Below, piece by piece: positions 12,729 through 23,697 of a DNA stretch of 64,000 bases; the stretch's first letter is position 1, and every line of letters starts with the position of its first letter. The stretch lies in contig JAIVEN010000028.1 of NCBI GenBank assembly GCA_026686845.1, positions 77,001 to 141,000 on the forward strand, written 5' to 3'. The notes beneath the pieces are model-generated. The model was given only the letters and a program-made list of their open reading frames with translations, did no database searches and was not told the DNA's origin. This DNA is from Adenanthera pavonina (taxonomy: Eukaryota; Streptophyta; Magnoliopsida; Fabales; Fabaceae). The translations under genes and the position numbers were made by a program.

Positions 12729-13381
12729 GAGGAAATGACATTTGGGGACCAACATTTTTAATTAATTTCATTTTAGGATAAAAATTTTAAAAATATCAGA
12801 AATTGACCATAGTCTCAAATTAATTAAAAATGTAAATATGAAATGACCTAAATATCATTGTAAAAAGATTTTACACTCAACATCTACTTTTTACTATTCT
12901 TTTTCATAAATTTGATATTGAATATCCTCAATTTTATATTGAACACATTGTGAAATATGAGTGTAAAATTGAGGAAGTTTAGTGTCAAATTTATGAAAAA
13001 GAGTAGTAAAAAGTAGATGTTGAGTAGTAAAAAATAGAAGTTGAGTATAAAATTTTTAGACTTATCTAGTGTAAAATTGGGGATCTTTAGTGTCAAATCG
13101 TGGAACATAAGTAGTAATATACAGAAGATGAATGTAAAATTCTGAAAGTTGAATTCTTTATTATGTCTAGCATAAAATTGAGAAAATTTAGTGTTAGATT
13201 TTAGAACAAGAGTAGTAAAAAATAGATGTTAAGTATAAAATATTTAAATAAGGGCATTTAAGTTATTTTCTATTTAGAATTTTGATCAATTTGAGACCAT
13301 GGTTATTTTATGATATTTTCAAATTTTTTTATTCTAAAATAAAATTAATTGAAAGTTTTGTTCCTAAATTGTCATTTTCCC
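12729..13381. mobile_element. Mutator-like MITE with long terminal inverted repeats
   Basis: The left 100 or more bases (GAGGAAATGACATTTGGGG onward) match the reverse complement of the right end (GGGAAAATGACAATTTAGG onward). The similarity includes an ATTTTATTTTAG-like block and GACCATGGTCTCAAATT-like blocks on both sides. The flanks carry a 9-bp near-perfect duplication, TAAATTTTA (12720-12728) and TAAATTTTT (13382-13390). Long TIRs plus a 9-bp duplication point to the Mutator superfamily. The interior holds a second inverted repeat and no transposase. Confidence 0.7.
12877..13024. repeat. hairpin inside the Mutator-like MITE
   Basis: The left arm (about 12877-12945, from CTCAACATCTACTTTTTACT) is nearly the reverse complement of the right arm (about 12958-13024, ending AAAAAGTAGATGTTGAG), with a very short loop. 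Partial copies of the right arm (AGTAGTAAAAAATAGA type) follow down to about 13240. Confidence 0.7.
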
Positions 13382-13618
13382 TAAATTTTTTGTTAAAACT
13401 TGAAATGAAAGTCAGAGTGAGAGAATTATTAGAGCGACGCGTGCTTGAAGATATTAGTGAGAAGCTCATCGAGTTTCAGCTTTGAGCCCCGTCGATCACC
13501 AAAATATTAAAAAAAAGGAAAAAGTTTCAGCTTTGAGGAAAGGTTAGGTATGGGAGTAAAATCCGCGCCTTCGGCTGGCCAACTCTTGTGAATTAGAATT
13601 CTAGTCCGTTGATCGAAA

Positions 13619-16600
13619 ATGGCTTCCTGCAGCGGTTCGTGATTTCAATTAATGTTCAAATTGAATGAGTACATTGGGTTCATTTGATTTCTGTGTGGTT
13701 GCAGGTTCTGCTATTGTAATTGGGGGCGTCAGCGGTTCTGGGAAAACGTAAGCATCGACCCTTGTTGCAAATTATCTTGTTTGCGATTGAATCTGAATCT
13801 CAGTTTAATTTAATTGCTTTAAAATTTTAAATTTCTTGCGCGTCGTGCCAACCTTAATCTCTCTATTCAAAACACAACCTTAATCTCTCTATTCAAAACC
13901 TGTGTCTATAGAGCGGGGTACCACGACTTTAGACCTTGTGTCTACAGAGCACCTAGGCGTGCCATGACATCTGCAGGGTTATCGGCATTTTTAGCTGTGT
14001 CCCTACCTTTAAAAGAGCTGTAGCAGATAAGCCTCTGATATTATGGTTACCCTGCAAATCACTTAATCAAAAGGAAACACTGAACAATAACACTGAAGAT
14101 CACAGCAACAAACTCCAACTCTTTCAATTAATTTGAAACTTGCAGTCATATGGAAAAGACAGAGAGCCTCATAAGGAATAGAAGAACATAATAGGGAAGA
14201 AGAAGAAGCAAAATTACAGAGGGAAGCATAGAAAAGAATCCCAGGGAGGAGAAATATTCACAGAGAAGATTTCACTAATTTCATCCAGACCCTATTACTA
14301 ACTAATTCACTCCCATATATTCCCTTTAGCTTCATTGCCAGCTCACATATTCTGTTACTCCTTCGGATGTTGCCTTGCATGAACTCCCACATTTCATGGA
14401 TCAATTGCCACCTATCCTTTTTATAGACTCCTCAAATTGAACCTTACTCATACTAGTAACACTTGGGCTTCCATCAAGTTTGGCCTTATTGGGTAGGCTC
14501 ATGACAGATGAATTTGTCAATAGCTAAACCACTTAATTTGTTTCATAGACGACACAAATGGGATTTGATCTGCTGATTGATAGTTTTGTGATAGAGAATA
14601 TTAACTGCTAAAACTTTTGTTATTTGAAAATTTATCACATTATTATGTATGTATGTTGATTGGGTTCCTAAGAGCTTTTGAAATTATGAACATTTGTCAT
14701 TCCAGACATTAGCTTTCCATATTCAAAGGGACGAATAAAAAAATTAGTTCACAAAAGATGTGAGTCTAGAGCTTATGACAAATAATGCTGACATCACCAT
14801 GAAGCTTAAGATTCGAGAGAGATTAAAAAAAAATAGATCATATCTTCTTCCCTTTTTTATATGCTTCATTGTGAAATGTTTGAGATAAGCAATGGCAAAC
14901 TTAATGGGATGCAAAAAAGGTGCAACTTAGTGGAAAGGGTGGCGAAGGAACTACCTAGATTTGTGTGACCCATATTTAGAGGGTCCAAACACTACGTTCC
15001 GTTATTTGCTCATATTCTTCTAACTGGTATTAACTAATAAGTTCGGACCTAATGACTTTGAAGGAAAGGTAACTTGAGCCATGAAAAAGCTAGTGGCTTT
15101 GAGTTTGAGGTAATAGTGACAATTCACTTGCCATTTTAATTTAAAACTAAACTGTACAGGCTATTGTCTCAATCATGAACTACTAGCTAAGAACTTCATG
15201 GCATCCACATAGTTATACAACCTTTAAGATGATCACTAATGGAACTCTGGAAACTGATTTTATTTTTATCTGAAAACTGATGACTCAGATTGAGATATTT
15301 ACAAAGCAAAATTGTCTAAGCCATATAAAGTGTATTTCCAAAACAGTAATAAGCAGAAAATGACAAAGGATAAACAGTAATGACTTCCTGACTTTCGAGA
15401 GGTCAGGACCTCTCCTTGGCCAAAACAGCAATCTACTTTCTTGCCCTCGTCCGTCCCCTTTCCCCAAAGAAAACCCTACTGTTCAGCACCTGCCACATCA
15501 TCCTCCAAGTCACTACCCTTGTCATCCTTCCTGCCGTGTCCAGCTGTCACACTTAAGGTACTTGGGCTGTTACCATTCTTTCCCTTGGCCTATTTCTTAT
15601 TGACATTTCCTTTAGAGCTCATTTTGGGCTTCCTTCTCCTGGTGTATGTATGGCCCATAAATGAATCAGGCCCATCATTCTCCCCCTCTACAAGACTCAC
15701 CTTGTCCTCAAGGTGAAATTCCAGAAATTGCTAGTTTAAATCATCTAAGTCCTCCCAAGTACTGTCACAATCCGGAACGTTACTCCATTTGATTAGCACT
15801 TGCCACTTGCCATCAGCCATTTTTCGCTTCTTCAAAACAGACACAGGTTGCACTTGCAACTCATACACTTCAGATTAGGGGTGATCAGGGGCCGGGCCGG
15901 GCCGGGTTTGACCCCTGCCCGATGCCTGGCCCGAAATGTATCGGGCCAGTATCGGGCCAAGTACCGGGCTGTCCCGATACTATATATCTTTTTTTTTTTT
16001 AAATTAAAAAATAAAAAAAAAACTTATTTAATAATAAAAAATATATTGATTTATACTTAAAAATAGATTTTCTTAAAAGATAATCTTAGAAAAAAATAAA
16101 ATTGTTCAAAATTTATGAATATTTAACCATTATACATTATTTTTACATAAATATTAACTTAAAAAATTAATTCAAAATTTAAAAAAATTTGAAACATTAA
16201 AATCTTAAAAAGTTTCCATAATATTTACATAGTAAATGTATTATATTAGATACATAAAGGAAAAATTTTTTTACAAAAATCAATTAAGATATGTAAAAAA
16301 CTAGAAATAAAATAATATATATATATATATGTATATATAGGTCGGGTCGGGCTGGGGTTAGAGTGCTTGGCCCTAACCCTAGCCCGGCCCGATTGGCCTG
16401 AAGTGGTCAGGCCGGACCGGGCCAACCGGGCCTCGGGCTCCTATGTTCAGCCCTACTTAAGATAGAAAATTCGGTAAAGGATGTGACACTACTAAGGGTA
16501 ACAATGAACTTGTTAGTTGAGAAACATGAAAGACTGGATGTATACGTGCCGTGTCTGGCAACTTCAGCTTGTAGGCCACCTTGCCTATTCGTTCAAGGAT

Positions 16601-19600
16601 CTCTAAAGCTCCATAAAACCTTGGTGATGGCTTCTCATTTGTCTTCTTGGCTAGTGATTTCAGCTTATATGGCTGAATCCTTAAATACACTTTTTCTCCC
16701 ACGTTGAATTCCACATCCCTTCTCTTCCTATTGGCTTGCTCCTTCATTTTACTCTAAGCATGTTCTAAGTGGGACTTGAGTTTATCAAGAATTTAATTTC
16801 TCTCTTGTAACTGAACATTTACTTCTTGCACCATGGAAACATCGTCTTGCCATTTTAAAACAGTTGGGGGGTCCCGACCATATAAAGCCTTAAATGGTGT
16901 TATTCCAATAGAGCAATTGTATGAGGTGTTGAACCAATACTCAGCCCAAGGTAGCATTTTCACCCATTTACAAGGTGTATCTCCTGCAAAGCAACGCAAG
17001 TAAGTCTCTAAACTTCTGTTTACCAGTTCCGTTTGGCCGTTGGTTTTTGGATGATACCCAAAACTGTATTTAAGTATGGTCCAAGATTGAGAGAATAATT
17101 CTTTCCAAAATTGGTTGATAAACACCCTATCCCTATTTGAGACAATTGTCTTTGGGAACCCATGTAACCAGACTACTTTAATAAATATCTCAGCTACTTC
17201 CTTGGCCGTAAATGAGTGAGACAGTGGTAGGAAATGGCTGTATTTTGTCAGTTTGTCCACCACCACTAACACAGTATCATATTTGTGGCCTTTAGGTAAA
17301 CCAACAATAAAATTAATGCTCAAATCTTCCCATACCTGGTTGGGTATTGGCAGTGGTTGTAATAATCCCGCGGGACTCAAAGCCTGGTACTTATTCCTTT
17401 GGCACACATCACACTTCGTCACATAGTCTTGAACATCTTTTTCCATGCCTTCCCAATACATAACTTCCAGCAGTCTTTTATAAGTTCTAAGATAGCCCAA
17501 ATGACCCCTTATGGGGGAGTTATGGAATTCTCTAATCAGTTCTGATGTTTTGGGCGACTTCCTAGGGAGAACCAATCTGTCTTTATATAGTAAACAACCA
17601 TTTTCATGCTATACCCAACTGGAGTTTCCTGTCCCATCAATAATTTTTGTAACACTGCCTTCAGCTTCTCATCATTAACAATCTCTGCTTGAAATGCTTC
17701 TAAACTTTCATATTGCCATAGGGAGTATGCCTTCAATTGCATCTCGGCTCCACCTCTTCTAGATAATGCGTTAGCAGCTTGGTTCTCCTTCCTTGGCTTG
17801 TATTGAATTTCAAATTTGTACCCCATGATTTTTGACACACATTTCTTGTGATCTGGGTCTATCACCCGCTGTTCCAGCAAATATTTAAGTGCTTTCTGGT
17901 CCGTTTTTATAGTGAACGGATGTCCGAACAGGTAGTGATCCCATTTTTTTATTGCCAAGACAATTGCCATCAATTCCTTAGCGTATACAAACCCTTGTCT
18001 TGTGTTCTCTAATAATTGTTGGCTAAAATAAGCTATAGGTCTCCCCTTTTGCATCAACACAGCCCCTACTCCAACCCTATTCAAAAGGTAATTGAAAATT
18101 TTGCATAGCGAGAATTGGGGCACTCACCATCGCTTTCTTAAGTTGAGCAAAGGTGTTCTGAGCCTTTTCTCCCTATTGAAAGGCATTTTTCTTCAACAAC
18201 TCTGTTAGCAGGGCTGTTATCTTACCATAGTTCTTGATAAATCTTCTGTAGTACCTCGTAAGCCCAAGGAATCCCCTTAGAGTTTTAATATCCTTAGGGA
18301 TCGGCCATCTCACCATTGCTTCAATCTTCAAAGGATCAACCTCTACCCCCTTAGAAGAAATAATGTGGCCCAGGTATTCTAACTTGTGTTGCTCGAAGAC
18401 ACATTTCTTCAAGTTGACCACCAGCTGGTGCTGCTGCAATAATTGGAAAGTAGTCTCCAAATGTTTCAAATGAGATTCTAAATTAGGACTGTACACCAAA
18501 ATATCATAAAAAAAAACTAGTATAAATTGCTGTAAAGAGCTTCTAAAAATATCGTTCATCAAGGATTGGAACGTTGAAGGGGCATTTGTGAGGCCGAAAG
18601 GCATCACTAAAAATTCGTAGTGGCCGTCATGTGTACGAAAAACAGTCTTATACTCATCACCTGCTTTGATTCTGATTTGGTGATAGTCGGATTTGAGATC
18701 GAGCTTTGATAAGATTTTTGCTTGGCCGAGTTCATGCTCATCAATGGCAAGTATGGGATACTTGTCAGGAATGGTCACCTTATTCAAGGCTCGATAATTA
18801 GCACAAAACCTCCAGCTCCCATCTTTTTTGTTCACCAACAAGACTGGACTTGAGAAAGGATTGGTGCTAGGCTTAATAATTCCTGCTTCTAACATCTCTT
18901 TGACCAATTTCTCTATTTCTGCCTTTAGTGAATAAGGGTAATGATAAGGTTGCACATTTGGGGTTTGAGCTCCTTCTTTAATCACTGATGTGTGATCATA
19001 AGTACAGTGGAGTGGGAGTCCCTTAAGGGGTTCACACACGGCCTTGAACTATTCCAATATCCCTTGTATCTCAGTTGGGACAGCAATTGCTTCATCATCA
19101 ATTCTCTTCTCTACCACCTTGCACTCCAGCAAGAACCCTATCCCTTTACCTTTGACAGATATTCTGAAGGCCTTGTACAATACTTGAGTTTGGGTAAGTG
19201 TGGGATCGCCTCTCAAACACACCTACTTCTTGTCCACCTTCACCTTCATATAAAGTTAACCCCAATGCATCCTAGTTTCACCGAGGGATTCAAACGAAGC
19301 TATCCCTAAAACCATGTCTACATTCTCCAAATTAAAGGGATAAAAGGTTTGCTTGACTTTAAGGCTTTGTAATTCGAATTCCACCTCAGGACATTCATCC
19401 CTAGAATAAAGGTTTTGGCCATCCCCCACAGTAACAGAGTAAATCTGTGTTTGCTGTACTCCAATTCCTATTTGCTTCACTAAGTGTCGAGCTATGAAAT
19501 TATGGGTCGCCCCGCTGTCAATAAGTATAATTACTCGTCTTCCTCGCATCATCCCGTCTAGCTTTATCGTCTTCTTATCAGTAAACCCAATGATTGAAGT

Positions 19601-22600
19601 AAATTTAATTCTCATAACTGTGAACACGCGTTCAGGAACTTCACCATCAACCTCAGCCTCTTGAATTAGTGCTTCCCCCTCCTCTTCTTCTTTTGCCACA
19701 ATTAGCATTCTTAACTGTCTCCCTTTGCATCGATAGTTCGGCCCATATTTCTCTTCACATTTGAAACATAGACCTAGCTCTCTCCGACGATTAATTTCTT
19801 CTTTAGATAATCGTCTACTGCCTTTAGTGAAGCTACTCCCACTAGTGGTTGTAGTAATGGGGATCACCACCCTATTGCTAGAACTTTTTGAAACCACTCC
19901 ATCTTTACTCTCAGCAGCCTTACTGGGAGGAGTACTTACTGGAGATTTTGGTGCTTCTAAATACCCAGCAAAACGGGACATTTGTGGTTTGAAGTTGCTC
20001 CATTTCGTATTTCCTGCAGTTTTGACAGTCTTAGCCTTCTTCTCGTCTTTAACTTTCCTCAAAGCTAGATTCCGACCCTCACTCTGAAAGGTGCAATCCA
20101 TCAGTTGTTTAAGGGTCTTAGGTTGCATTAATTGGACATCAGCCTTAATTTCTTCCACCAGCTTGTTCTTGAACAAACCCATTAATACCTCATCAGGACT
20201 CCACTGAGAGGAGTTGAAAGTATTTCAAACTTATCCCTAAACTCCATTACAGTACCATCTTGTTTTAATCCTGCTAACCTTTCATAGTTGTCCCCCCACT
20301 GGTGACAATGGAATCGATCTATAACCTCAGATTTGAAGGTAGTCCAATCTGTAATGGGTGTTCCAGTTTCAGTCCATTGGAACTAATTCAAGGCTCTCCC
20401 TTCTAACCCCACAGCTACTGCGTCCAACTTCTCATCCTCAGCCACGCCATTGACTGAAAAATAGCGTTCCATTCTGAACCGCCATCCTACCGGATCTTCA
20501 CCATCGAAAGTAGGAAGCTCCAACCTTCGAAATTTCTGCACACCCTTTTCCTCCACCTCCTTTGCAATTTCCGCAACTCTCTGTGGCTGTTCAGTAGTAG
20601 TTTCCTGCGTTTCCGAGTCATGTCGTTCTTCTCGGCCTGCTTCGGTTCTTACCGACGGCATCTGTAACGGTTGGGTACCCATGATTTGTTCCAGGCGAGA
20701 CTCCATGCGCTCCATTCTTTCCTCCATGCGTTGCAGAAACTGTTGGATGCTTGAAACCTCCTCTCATGTTGACCCATGTGAATGTTGAAGTCACTCTAGG
20801 GTTTTTTCCACTGATTCAATCCTACCGTCCATTTTGGTACCAACCATTCCCCGGGATTCATGCGCTCTAATGCCAAAATAGTGGAACTCTGGAAACTGAT
20901 TTTATTTTTATCTGAAAATTGATTACTCAGATTGAGATATTTACAGAGCAAAATTGTCTAAGCCATATAAAGTGTATTTCCAGAACAGTAATAAGCAGAA
21001 AATGACAAAGGATAAACAGTAATGACTTCCTGACTTTCGAGAGGTCAGGACCTCTCCTTGGCCAAAACAGCAATCTACTTTCTTGCCCTCGTCCGTCCCC
21101 TTTCCCCAAAGAAAACCCTGCTGTTCAGCACCTGCCACATCATCCTCCAAGTCACTACCCTTGTCATCCTTCCTGCCGTGTCCAGCTGTCACACTTAAGG
21201 TACTTGTGCTGTTACCATTCTTTCCCTTGGCCTGTTTCTTATTAACATTTCCTTCAGAGCTCATTTTGGGCTTCCTTCTCCTGGTGTATGTATGGTCCAT
21301 AAATGAATCAGGTCCATCATTCACCAATGAGAGTTTATGCTTTGCACCATCTGGTCTGAAATTTCTAACAATGTAGTATTTCAGGATATGCCATTTTTTC
21401 ATTTCACTTCTTTTTTGGAATGTTTTGACTTTTGGCTTCCAAATGACTGGTCACTCGGCTATTTAGAAGTGATAAACAATCATGAGATTTCAGAGAAGAC
21501 TTGAGATGGAAATTTGTTGATTAGTTATAAAGAAGTCAATATTGTAAATCAAATGTCGTTTATTGTTAACTTAGGTGCAAATTATTGACAGGAGTTATTA
21601 GGTTCAAGATCTGCCCAACAGAAAGAGGATGGCTTAATTTCTTGTTCTAGTGATAAGTATATACTGCATGTTTGACTGTATTTGCTATAGACAAGGGCTA
21701 CAAGCCTCTGTATAGAGTTTTGATTGTTTTACAAGGCATAATTTTCTACATAGGCACAGATAAAGTTTTCAGATGTAATGGGCTTTTTGGTCTTGAGAAA
21801 TGAATTTTTGTACATACGTATCTTCGTGAAGTTAGTTAAAACAAAATTACTTTAAACAAAACTAGTTTGTTCTTCTATCTTTCTTTCTTGTAATATTGGC
21901 TCTTGCTTTAGTGTATCAGATTGAGGTTCTACAAAACAGCTGCACAAAAAGCATGATCTTTATTAAATATGGTCATTTTAGTGCTCTGGTTCATTTAGAC
22001 TACTCGTTAAGATCTAACAAACAATTTTGAGCATTTAACTTGTTCTTTTATAACTATACTGCTCAATAGCACTGTTCAGTTCTTTGTGCCAATACTCATC
22101 TACTAAATATTTACTCAACAGCACAATCGGTCCGATGTTGGCAACAGAGTTGAATTATAATTATCTTGATGCTGATGATTTTCATTCCCAATCTAACAAA
22201 GGTGTGCATATTAGTGGGCATAATTGCAAAAGCTTTATGTTTTGGCTGATAATAAAAGACTTTCATTCACCATATAAACAGATCTCAGTATCCTTTTCCT
22301 TATTATATGTTACTTCACTTGTTAAGCAAATTTTCTCTTCATTTGATCCATAACAGATAAGATGCGCATGGGAATCCCACTCTCAGACGAAGACCGGATT
22401 CCATGGCTTAATTCACTATGCAATGTCTTGAGAGATTACTTAACTAATAGAAAGGATGTGATTCTAAGTTGCTCTGCTTTGAAAAAGCAATATAGAGAAA
22501 TACTTCGTTCTGCTGACCCTAATTATAAATGGGGAAGTTATGCCAGCTCTGTTAGTTTTGTTATGTTGGATGTTCCTGCTCAAATGCTAAGGGATCGTTT

Positions 22601-22763
22601 GAATGAAAGAGCTACAGAAGGAAGCCATTTTATGCCTGCTTCTCTTTTGCAATCTCAATTAGATTTACTTGAGATTGATGAGTCCGAGGGAATACTTAAA
22701 GTTGATGCTACTTCAAGTCCGAAAACCATTGTCAATACCATTAGGGAAATGCGACAGTTTTAG
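13619..22763 (+). CDS. GNTK: gluconokinase (D-gluconate kinase), four exons
   Basis: Phosphorylates gluconate to 6-phosphogluconate with ATP, feeding the pentose phosphate pathway. Exons 13619-13634, 13705-13747, 22122-22201 and 22357-22763 have GT/AG junctions, join in phase and give 181 residues, the usual family length (about 175-190). The P-loop GVSGSGKT (residues 13-20) is split by intron 2 inside the Thr-20 codon. DADDFH follows at 36-41, LSDEDR at 55-60 and HFMP near 140, all conserved in gluconokinases. The first exon is only 16 nt (MASCS plus one base). Intron 2 is 8374 bp and carries a Ty3/gypsy element on the opposite strand plus an LTR-like remnant; splice sites on either side are intact, so the gene may still work. 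It converges on the coiled-coil gene that ends at 25217. Start choice: the only ATG giving in-phase splicing to the P-loop exon; the first intron's donor (G/GTTCGT) is weak. Confidence 0.88.
13855..13905. repeat. short tandem duplication in gluconokinase intron 2
   Basis: The text AACCTTAATCTCTCTATTCA with flanking AAAAC occurs twice in a row with a period of about 27 bp. Confidence 0.7.
13990..14480 (-). mobile_element. possible LTR and primer-binding-site remnant
   Basis: Read on the minus strand, a leader-like sequence ends near 14060 and is followed by ATAATATCAGAGGC, close to the initiator-Met primer-binding site TGGTATCAGAGC common to plant retrotransposons. No second LTR or pol fragment was found. 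Tentative. Confidence 0.35.
15240..15677 (-). repeat. 3' LTR of gypsy element
   Basis: Direct repeat of 20882-21319, differing at about 11 positions by eye (about 97.5% identity), most of them transitions. On the minus strand it starts TGATGGGCC and ends AGAGTTCCA, consistent with TG...CA ends. Confidence 0.88.
15731..16785 (-). pseudogene. gypsy integrase C-terminus and chromodomain, split by a MITE
   Basis: The part 16457-16747 reads as the integrase tail (FNVGEKVYLRIQPYKLKS; RFYGALEILERIGKVAYKL; HPVFHVSQL), standard for plant gypsy elements. On the other side of the hAT insertion, 15731-15870 reads WQVLIKWSNVPDCDSTWED and stops, which is the C-terminal chromodomain-like part. The reading is thus interrupted by the MITE and by a stop near 16750-16790. 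Confidence 0.8.
15876..16455. mobile_element. 580-bp hAT-type MITE nested in the gypsy element
   Basis: Ends TAGGGGTGATCAGGGGCC and, reversed, TAGGGCTGAACATAGGAGCC form short imperfect inverted repeats of the TAGGG type. Flanking 8-bp duplications CTTCAGAT (15868-15875) and CTTAAGAT (16456-16463) match at 7 of 8. The ends are extremely GC-rich (GGGCCGGGCC repeats) and the middle extremely AT-rich. It splits the retrotransposon chromodomain region, so it is younger than the gypsy insertion. No transposase. Confidence 0.85.
16793..18123 (-). pseudogene. gypsy RNase H and integrase
   Basis: Two overlapping frames. The first (17536-18123) is RNase H (GRPIAYFSQQLLENTRQGF; YAKELMAIVLAIKKWDHYL; FTIKTDQKALKYLLEQR). 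The second (16793-17575) holds the HHCC integrase zinc finger (HLGYLRTYKRL and CDVCQRNK) and the DDE core (PNQVWEDLSINFIVGLPKG and VVDKLTKYSHFLPL). In the core the second Asp position reads SNRDRVFINQFWKELF. The frame change near 17550 breaks the polyprotein. Confidence 0.88.
18173..19039 (-). pseudogene. gypsy reverse transcriptase
   Basis: Uninterrupted 288-residue RT segment with the usual order: PYHYPYSLKAEIEKLVKEML, SPVLLVNKKDGSWRFCANYR, KLDLKSDYHQIRIK, FLVMPFGLTNAPSTFQSLMN and YLGHIISSKGVEVDP. The catalytic YVDD box reads FYDILVYS, so the second Asp of the pair is gone and the enzyme is probably inactive. Upstream (19040-19255) and downstream (18124-18172) the frame is broken. Confidence 0.9.
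19256..20727 (-). pseudogene. gypsy gag and protease
   Basis: The gag start MEERMERMESRLEQIMG (20727 leftwards) is followed by the gag core (FRRLELPTFDGEDPVGWRFR). A stop at 20383 and another near 20185 interrupt it. The next frame (19256-20182) carries a CCHC-like knuckle (GLCFKCEEKYGPNYRCKGRQL, in which the His is replaced by Asn) and the aspartic protease motif ILIDSGATHNFIA. No intact polyprotein. Confidence 0.88.
20882..21319 (-). repeat. 5' LTR of gypsy element
   Basis: Partner of 15240-15677. The primer-binding site lies next to it at about 20860-20880, on the minus strand. Confidence 0.88.
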
Positions 22764-23697
22764 AGTTTGTTTCTTTTCAATCATGGCGATGTTGGAACAC
22801 ATTAAAGAGAAACAGGACTCCTTCATCCATTTCTTTTCCACAATGGCATGTTTAAATCCTGCTTATTTGTTGCCTATCTCAGAATATGTAAATCAAACTG
22901 GTGGAGATTGAGTACTCTTTCCCAAGTCAAATCGGAAGTAGATGAGCGAGGATGATATAGTAGCACCAGTGTAGGAATCAGAATATGACATTGATGGCCG
23001 TCACTGTTTCTTCAAGCAGGACTCTTGGCGGCCTTGTTTGGTTTCATACAACATTCTTAGTACCAAACCCAGCGACAGTACCAACATGCCAAATTGGAGA
23101 ATGTGATGGTTTGTAATAGTGATTAAAATGTTAAGAAAGGGCTGATCTGTTATTTCATACTACCCAATGTAGAAAATACACTATCTCTGGAAAATGTAAC
23201 AAGTCATTCTTTTTCTTCTCTCACTTTTATCTTCCTTACAGTTTGTGAATAATATTGAAATACTCTTGTTGGATTTTCTACCATGTGATTTGTCCTCCTT
23301 GTATTTGAATATAGAGCCTCTCAACATTTTGCAAGATTAGGAGTGAAACGGGGCCCATAGTACTTGAAGAGCACAATGCACAAGATTTCCCGGTCATGTT
23401 AGGTTTTAAGTTCAAAATTTTAGCTACGCAGCAACAGGTTGCCTAGTTAAAATACTTATATCTCGAAATGCAGCTGAACACTCCAACAATTTCTGTTACA
23501 GGGAAACATTTCCCCCCATTGAACTTGGTATGGAACCAAACGACTACCATTTTGTAGTTTTAGATCAGGTATTTTATATTTAATGTTAATTCCATTTCAG
23601 TAATTATCTTAACAAGATCTGCATTCCTACAATAATTATTAAAACAAAACTCACAAGTAGCACACAGAATGAATAAATTAAATATGAATATTAAGAT
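22764..23697 (+). other. gluconokinase 3' UTR and intergenic sequence
   Basis: Downstream of the TAG stop. No exact polyadenylation site can be fixed, but AATATTGAAATAC near 23250 lies at a plausible distance. No further gene to 23697. Confidence 0.4.

Larger units (their letters stand above)
15240..21322 (-). mobile_element. Ty3/gypsy LTR retrotransposon (chromovirus-like), degenerate but near full length
   Basis: Two direct repeats of about 440 bp flank a minus-strand gag-protease-RT-RNase H-integrase-chromodomain order. Next to the 5' LTR (right side) there is TTTTGGCATTAGAGC, a mutated initiator-Met primer-binding site. Next to the 3' LTR (left side) the minus strand reads AGAGGGGGAGAA, a good polypurine tract. 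The flanks ACTAA (15235-15239) and ACCAA (21323-21327) are a probable target duplication with one mismatch, though the exact LTR edge is ambiguous by about 3 bp. The polyprotein is broken by several stops and frameshifts. It lies in gluconokinase intron 2, antisense to the gene. A hAT MITE (15876-16455) is inserted in its 3' part. Confidence 0.9.

Noticed and set aside
15285..15467. 60-codon ORF found twice (also at 20927-21109)
   Set aside because: It is LTR sequence of the gypsy element, not a gene.
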